Assembly (NCBI GenBank): GCA_003354225.1
Contig: PIVH01000238.1
Coordinates: 1 to 6,790, forward strand
Source of the DNA: Globobulimina sp.
Lineage: Eukaryota > Foraminifera > Rotaliida
DNA: 6,790 nucleotides
Direction: 5' to 3'
Made by a program: the position numbers and the translations under genes. The notes beneath the pieces were generated by a model. It worked only from the letters and a program-made list of their open reading frames with translations. It ran no database searches and was not told where the DNA came from. This document shows, one piece after another, positions 1-4,932 of this stretch; the first letter of the stretch is position 1; each line of letters begins with the position of its first letter.

Positions 1-1
1 A

Positions 2-394
2 TTTGATCCAGACACAATAGCTTCGAATAAGGATAAGGATGAATCATATTTGATATCGAATAATATCATTGCATTTTTTAGTGAAATGGCGAGTCCTTTA
101 TTGAGCTTTGTGGATAAGAAAGTATTTGATAACGGAGTGAGCAAAGATGCAATGTGGAGGGTTTTAGAGGCAATAGATGTGGAACATGGCGCAGTTACCC
201 GATTTGTATGGGATATGTTAGCTAAAGTGGCTAAGAATGAATATAATACCAGTATGAATTCAGAACAATTAGGGAGAATATTTGGACCCTTAATGACAAT
301 GAGCAAACAGGATATGAATAATGATATGTTGACCGCATCAAAAATGATTGTTTGTTGGAGGAGAGGTATTGATTGGAGAATGGATAAACTTTGA
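2..394 (+). CDS. RhoGAP-like domain protein, C-terminal fragment (5' end outside window)
   Basis: The frame is open from the window edge to a TGA at 392-394 and gives the last 130 residues of a longer protein. A TTG at 50 is not a start, because the frame reads through it from upstream. Roughly residues 25-95 resemble the second half of a RhoGAP domain. A helix with PLLSFVDK is followed by a VEHGAVTRFVWDMLAKVAK helix, which matches the family's 'Pxxxxxxxxxxxxhhxxva' helix, and then by N-x-S-M-N-x-x-x-L-G-R-I-F-G-P-L. The last segment is the family's typical N-K-M-x-x-x-N-L-A-x-x-F-G-P block in slightly divergent form. Proteins of this family speed GTP hydrolysis by Rho/Rac GTPases in the cytosol. 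The catalytic arginine finger would lie upstream of the window, so activity cannot be judged. The chain ends about 30 residues after the block with no further domain. The family call rests on motif resemblance only. Confidence 0.6.
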   Translation, partial: FDPDTIASNKDKDESYLISNNIIAFFSEMASPLLSFVDKKVFDNGVSKDAMWRVLEAIDVEHGAVTRFVWDMLAKVAKNEYNTSMNSEQLGRIFGPLMTMSKQDMNNDMLTASKMIVCWRRGIDWRMDKL

Positions 395-506
395 TGTTGA
401 CTGCTGAAGCAGTTTTACAACTTTTTTTGAAATGGCTATATCCGAACCTTCCTGAAAGAGCTGTGATAGGGCTCACCACCCTTTGTATAATCGTAAAAGC
501 TTAAAT

Positions 507-512
507 ATTAAA
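507..512 (+). terminator. Candidate poly(A) signal ATTAAA for the RhoGAP-like gene
   Basis: An ATTAAA hexamer lies 113 bp after the stop codon at 394, inside the 229 bp gap before the next gene. I see nothing else in this gap (395-623). The hexamer is common by chance in AT-rich DNA, so the call is weak. Confidence 0.25.
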
Positions 513-623
513 GTTTTCTGTTCACTTCTCGTGTCACTCAAATTAGAAAAGTCTAATCCTTTCACATTTCGCAGCCAAGATCATATTAATTGCCAATCAG
601 TTTAGCGATAAGATACAGGTTGA

Positions 624-1097
624 ATGATGTCAATAATATTCATAGTAGCATTCATTATAATTGGTACAGTAAATGGTGGCAGTTTTAAAGTTAAAGCCAA
701 AACAGAAATGTCGCTTAAAGTTAAAACTTTCTGGCGCTTAAAGATGAAAATATTGTGTACATATTCTGGCGGCACTCATGTTAAATATTGTTGGGTGCAC
801 CAATACAATAACAAATGCAATGTGGAATATGCTGATGATAAATGTACAGAGTTAGAAGTGCGTTTTGATCATTTATGGGTAGACGTTTATCCCCCATCCA
901 GTCAGTCATATACGTCGAGTGAAGGCAGTGGACCAATACGTTGGGAGGAAGATAATAGTTCAAAAAACAAATGGACCGTCACCCCGGCATCTGGCAGTTA
1001 TATTAACAAAGCGCAATGTTTCAAAGTTACGGATGCTGGCTTTGGCACACTGTTTCATCAAATTGATAAAAGAACTGATCATACCGATTGTAATTAA
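624..1097 (+). CDS. Small secreted six-cysteine protein, unknown family (157 aa)
   Basis: This is a single uninterrupted frame starting with two consecutive ATG codons at 624 and 627 and ending in TAA. Residues 1-18 form a clear signal peptide: a short start, the hydrophobic core IIFIVAFIIIG, then TVNG before a likely cleavage site. The mature part of about 139 residues starts with an alternating Lys/hydrophobic stretch (FKVKAKT, LKVKTFW, LKMKIL, residues 21-44), which looks like amphipathic beta strands. It has six cysteines at 45, 56, 65, 74, 132 and 156, an even number that fits three disulfides, and one N-glycosylation sequon (NSS, 111). There is no membrane segment after the signal peptide, so the product is probably secreted to the cell exterior or into a vesicle. 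I do not recognise the family. The intact frame, signal peptide and cysteine pattern support a real gene. The rival frames on both strands in this interval are shorter and lack such features. Confidence 0.7.
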   Translation: MMSIIFIVAFIIIGTVNGGSFKVKAKTEMSLKVKTFWRLKMKILCTYSGGTHVKYCWVHQYNNKCNVEYADDKCTELEVRFDHLWVDVYPPSSQSYTSSEGSGPIRWEEDNSSKNKWTVTPASGSYINKAQCFKVTDAGFGTLFHQIDKRTDHTDCN

Positions 1098-1220
1098 TCG
1101 GTAAGATAATATGAATCGATCCGCAAATTCGCAACGTATTTCGCAACGCATATTTCAAATTATCCTCGCACACCAGGCAGTATCTGAAAACCGTTGGAAA
1201 ATGATGAAGAGTTTTTCATT

Positions 1221-1226
1221 TTTATT
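1221..1226 (-). terminator. Candidate poly(A) signal AATAAA for the 902-residue membrane protein gene
   Basis: Read on the minus strand, AATAAA lies 55 bp past the TAA stop at 1281-1283, a normal distance for a short 3' untranslated region. It sits inside the 183 bp gap between two convergent genes. Confidence 0.4.
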
Positions 1227-1280
1227 AGAACAGTAGTTTTTCAACACACAAAAAAAAGAAATTAAATAATCGAACATTTT

Positions 1281-4122
1281 TTATGATGGAAATAAATGGT
1301 TTTGTTGTATTAATCTCTGTTTAGCATTGACGTTTTGAGAATAATGACTGTCCACAATATTACTTTTAATTGAAGAATCATTCATATTTGTAATTAACAT
1401 TTGTTTTTGTTTATCAATCATTGCTTTACGAAGTTGTGTGCTGACTAATAATTCAAATTCTTGATCATTTCCCAAACATCCAAAAGCACACAACATCATA
1501 ATAATTAATCCAAACGAACATAATAAAATTAATGCAAAAATAAATGTTATCTCACTCTTGTTTGATTCTTGTTTTTTGGCCATGGGTTGTTTTGGTTTAA
1601 TCATTTTTGTTGTATCTGTCAGATTTATTGCTTTATCATTTATATCTGGTTGCAATGGAATAAATTGCTCATCAACATCGTCGTCATCATCAGCTGTATT
1701 ACATCCATCGCCTGCAATATGCTGAGTCACTCTTATTTTAGTATATGGGATGGGATACGGTCGAACCCTCGAAATCATTCCAGTAATTTCCCATTGAATA
1801 TTAACATTAATGCCACCAAACGCACAGTCAAATAATGCTCTAAATTTTAGCGATTTGGTGCGTCTTCTTTGCAATATTGCTGTATTTGCTGACCATATAA
1901 ATCGGGTTGGTGAAAATTGAAAATCATCACATTTTGGTGTCAAAATAATATCTGTTTCTTGTTTATCTTTATCTGGAAATCTACTGATTGATATTTTATA
2001 AGTGTCGCTCCACTCATTATTATACACAGTGACACCCTTCAATTCCTTGGGAATTCTAATTGTGAATGTTCTCGCTTGTTGTATATTTATTTGTAATTGC
2101 GATGGTGGAGTGGGAAATAAATTTAGTAAACTTCCATATGGTTCAAATACCATTGCATAGGTTCCTGGCGCCCGTGCTGTAACACACCACTTTTTGACAT
2201 ATTTTCGAAATGAAAGGTCTCGAACTTCTGGGAATCGCAAGACATTTTCTTCCAAAACCAGGCCACCTTCACTTCCTAAATATTTTAATAGTAATTTTAT
2301 ATAAAATTTCTTTCCATCAGCTGGCCATTCCTCCATTTTAGCTTCAATCGATCCACATTTTGTCTCGCCAATTTGGAAGAAATTTGCAAATCGAAATTGA
2401 TCAATTACAGAATGCTTAAAATATCCAGGTTTCGGCATTTCGACATACCATTCTTGTTTGTAAGTTGTTTTCAATGCACCCCATTCACAATGGGAATATT
2501 TTGGCCTTCTCGCTTCGTACATGTTTGATGTCTCACATTCTCCATCTCGGCTTTCTATGTCTTGTGCCAAATAATCATTTTTCTCCGATTCAAACATTTT
2601 GAAATAATATAAATACCACTTATGCCAGGCACCGCTTGTTATTATTTTATATTCAAACTTATATTTTATACCGTGTTGCACTTTTCGTGTTGGTTTAATT
2701 GTCATTGATTTCTTCCTCATTCCCTTCCCAAACACCACTGTATTCGATCCATATATTGCTGAAATTATTGGATTTTGATAAGTAATGATTTTGAAATCTT
2801 TGCGATTTTGCAGAATATTTAATTGAAATTCAATTTGTTCACCGAAAAATAAATCCCATCCATCCATAAAAAAAGGCGCTCTCCATCTATTTGCACAATA
2901 ACCGCCAATACCACATAACCGCTCCAATGATAGGCGTAATTTTATATTTTTATTTTTTTTTATTAAATTTGGTATTTTCGCGTCATTCATTCCTAAAGAA
3001 TGTACAAACTTATTTTTAAATTCCATTCTTACTCTGCCCAACCTTTCCGACGATTCCATTGAAACAAATTTTACAAATTCGTGATTAAATGCATATTTTC
3101 CTTTATGTATATCATCAAATTCCCGTTCGCAGACAACACCACATTTAGTATTATCATATTGAGAGTAATGTAATATTGGTATTATACTTAAGGGGATGTT
3201 GTTTGTTCTTTGTTTTATATTTAAATTAATTTCAAGATATTTAGTTAGCCATAAAAATGATTTATAGGCTGTATAAATCTTTGATATTTTATTAATTGCG
3301 CCAACACCATTTATTCCCGGATGCATATTTTGAATAAATTTAGGATTTATTTTAAGTTTATATGTTTCAGAGTTTCTACTAAATATTGACGAGGACCATT
3401 CCAAATTCCATTTGCTAGATCTTCCAAAGGCTTTGGGTCCGATACGATACATATCTTTATTTTCCGTCACACACCGAGCCATTTCGTTATTATCACCATC
3501 ATTCTCATTCTCATTCTCATCATCATCATCATTATCATTATCATTATTTAATTTTTTACGTAATTTTTTAGCTTTATTGATTGCACAAAATATTCGTAAC
3601 TGCGCTTTAATATATCTTGTATAAAATATATTTCTTGTAAACCATCTCGGTCTTACTAATAATAAATGTGTTGGTATATCCCCAATACCATAAGCAACAT
3701 CATAACTATTCATTGACTGCCATTCATTATTTTTATTTATTAGCCTTTGTAAAGGAAGATCGACCACTCGCATTTGGAATATACCACATGGAATATTTGA
3801 TTTTTCCATTGTTGCTTTGATGTACGACCTAAATATGATTTACATGCATTAATCACATGGATAGAATGGCAAGAAACAAATATATGACCATTCATACGGC
3901 CAAATTGTATTTTCAGCATTTTTGGCAAAAAATTCAATTGATCTTTGCTCTGCAAGTTCTTTCTCTGCAATTTATTGAAAATATACAGTTAATTTCAATT
4001 TTTCCGAGTAATATATCAAAACTTATACTTTCTTTACATGGCTTTTCTTTTCGTTTCTTGTTCTTTTTGCCCGCCAAACAACTGTTAAACACTAAAAAAA
4101 GGAAAAGGAGGTAAGTTTTCAT
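1281..4122 (-). CDS. Type I membrane protein of unknown family, three exons, 902 aa; join(complement) 4122..4029, 3964..3898, 3828..1281
   Basis: The main exon (3828-1281) is one long open frame of about 848 codons. On its own it lacks a signal peptide and would start at the ATG at 3809. Two GT-AG introns join it in frame to two small upstream exons. Exon 1 starts at the ATG at 4122 and supplies a textbook signal peptide (MKTYLLFLFLVFNSCLAG). A Lys-rich stretch follows.

In 902-residue numbering: signal 1-18; ectodomain 19-812; an acidic Asp/Asn/Glu run at 148-169; beta-rich segments near 575-620 and 680-737 that look like Ig-type sandwiches; a second acidic run near 767-773; a membrane helix at about 813-840; and a 62-residue tail, Gln- and Asn-containing, probably cytosolic. 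The ectodomain carries scattered cysteines and sequons at 789 (NLT) and 810 (NKS).

The likely place is the plasma membrane or an endomembrane. I know no family for it. A gamete-fusogen (HAP2) assignment was considered and not supported. Confidence 0.75.
3483..3548 (-). repeat. Trinucleotide/hexanucleotide microsatellite coding for an acidic run
   Basis: On the plus strand this is a run of near-perfect CATTCT and CAT/TAT units. It encodes alternating Asn, Asp and Glu on the minus strand (residues 148-169 of the membrane protein), directly after a basic KAKKLRKKL segment. Such tracts change length easily by slippage. The reading frame is kept, since all units are multiples of three. Confidence 0.8.
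3829..3897 (-). other. Intron 2 of the membrane protein gene (69 bp)
   Basis: The donor is GTATGA and the acceptor TTTAG, with a GATTAAT branch-like site upstream of the acceptor. The intron removes an in-frame TAA. It splits a Pro codon (CC/G, phase 2) and joins TGG-CC to the main exon exactly in frame. Confidence 0.7.
3965..4028 (-). other. Intron 1 of the membrane protein gene (64 bp)
   Basis: The donor is GTATAAGT and the acceptor TTGCAG, with a TTAAC branch-like site about 20 bases before the acceptor. Without removal, the signal-peptide frame ends at a TGA 31 codons later. With removal (phase 1, A/AG Lys codon) it continues through 67 bp of exon 2. The size matches the other introns in the window. 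Confidence 0.7.
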
Positions 4123-4188
4123 GAAGCCTAGTGTGTAGTTACTATTTTGTTAGTTCAAACGATTTTATTCATGCTTTAAAGTCAAACA
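4123..4188. promoter_or_regulatory. Shared bidirectional promoter / 5' UTR region
   Basis: Only 66 bp separate the ATG of the minus-strand membrane protein (4122) from the ATG of the plus-strand DPM2-like gene (4189). Both 5' untranslated regions and any core promoter must fit here or extend into the neighbouring gene. No clear TATA box or other named element is visible. The promoter role is inferred from gene arrangement alone. Confidence 0.5.
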
Positions 4189-4512
4189 ATGTTGGATCAT
4201 TTTGTAGGAGGTTGCTGCTTCTTTGGTGCCATAGCAGTATGGATATTGTATAGTTTTTGGTTAATCATTCTGGTGTGTCAATGTGTCATTTTATTATTAA
4301 AAATCGTTGATATGACCTCCAGAATAATAATTTTTTAGCCAATTACAGAGAAGGAAAGTAAATTAAAAGGCTTATTACCAGATCCAAAATGGGGGATTTC
4401 TTTTATGATTTGCATATTTGTTGTAGTGTTAAGCATTATTATGGTTGTACTCTCATTTCTATTTATATACTATGCGTTATATCCACACCAAATCGAAACA
4501 AAACGGAAATAA
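4189..4512 (+). CDS. DPM2: DPM2-like subunit of dolichol-phosphate-mannose synthase, two exons, 85 aa; join 4189..4272, 4339..4512
   Basis: Exon 1 gives 28 residues and exon 2 gives 57 residues, ending in TAA. The joined product is 85 residues, against 84 for human DPM2. It has the family layout: a first membrane helix at about 8-28, with Trp at 24 and the sequence LIIL running straight into Pro29; a short loop (about 30-47) with LLPDP in the place of the family's FLPR region; a second helix at about 48-71; and a basic C-terminal tail (ETKRK).

DPM2 sits in the ER membrane. In animals it holds and stabilises the catalytic DPM1 with DPM3, to make dolichol-phosphate-mannose for N-glycans, GPI anchors and O-mannosylation; it also contacts a GPI-GlcNAc transferase. 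An in-frame TAA precedes the ATG, so this is the start. No DPM1 or DPM3 gene is present in the window. A different two-helix protein remains possible, but the length and the IIL-P junction fit well. Confidence 0.75.
4273..4338 (+). other. Intron of the DPM2-like gene (66 bp)
   Basis: The donor is GTGTGT and the acceptor TTTTTTAG, after a T-rich stretch. It is a phase 0 intron between Leu28 and Pro29, exactly at the end of the first membrane helix. The intron carries the in-frame TAG that would otherwise end the protein at 49 residues. Confidence 0.75.
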
Positions 4513-4932
4513 TGAATTCATGATCATTCAACGCGAAAGAGATAAATAGAACAAGTGAACAAACCCCTAATGAAGTTCTCGAAAAACATTTTTTTTATAC
4601 TGACGTTAGGATTTTAGGATTGCTTGATTTGCTAATTTTGCTTCGAAATATGTAATAAAATTATTCCAAGATTCAACCAAAATATAATGGTTGAAAGAAA
4701 TGGTGGTTGGAATATTGACATTTTATAAAGATGTTGATATCGGATTTGATATTCGAAGGGTGACACATTTAATCACATATGATGACTGAGATTTGTTCTG
4801 ATTATCGTAGTTTGTTGTTGGTAACAATGGATTTTTATCCATTTTAATTGTTTCTAGCTCTGTTTCTAGTCAGCGCAGACATTATTATCCAAAAATAGTT
4901 TGGTTTTTTGGCAGTTGATATATTTTCCAACC
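4513..4932 (+). other. Intergenic region between the DPM2-like gene and the cysteine-rich gene
   Basis: These 420 bp are AT-rich with no convincing gene. They should contain the 3' untranslated region of the DPM2-like gene and the promoter of the downstream gene. Short open frames exist, for example 4570-4617 (15 codons, signal-like) and one starting at 4782, but neither leads anywhere that I can support. I see no tRNA, no clear TATA box and no long repeat. Confidence 0.6.
4654..4659 (+). terminator. Candidate poly(A) signal AATAAA for the DPM2-like gene
   Basis: AATAAA lies 141 bp after the stop codon at 4512 and well before the next start at 4933. It is the best-placed canonical hexamer in the gap. 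Confidence 0.4.

Noticed and set aside
50-394. TTG at 50 as the start of the first gene
   Set aside because: The frame is open to the window edge upstream, and TTG starts are not expected in nuclear genes. The gene simply begins outside the window.
3412-3624. Plus-strand Ser/Phe-rich frame opposite the acidic tract
   Set aside because: It is the antisense of the Asp/Asn/Glu repeat and the Lys-rich codons. It has no protein-like features beyond that composition.
1281-3828. Assignment of the long membrane protein to the HAP2/GCS1 gamete fusogen family
   Set aside because: The topology (signal, large ectodomain, C-terminal helix, tail) is similar, but I do not see the paired-cysteine block typical of that family. 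Topology alone is not enough.
4570-4617. Short plus-strand frame with a signal-like start (MKFSKNIFFILTLGF)
   Set aside because: It stops after 15 codons, and I found no splice that joins it in frame to the cysteine-rich gene as well as the exon at 4933 does.
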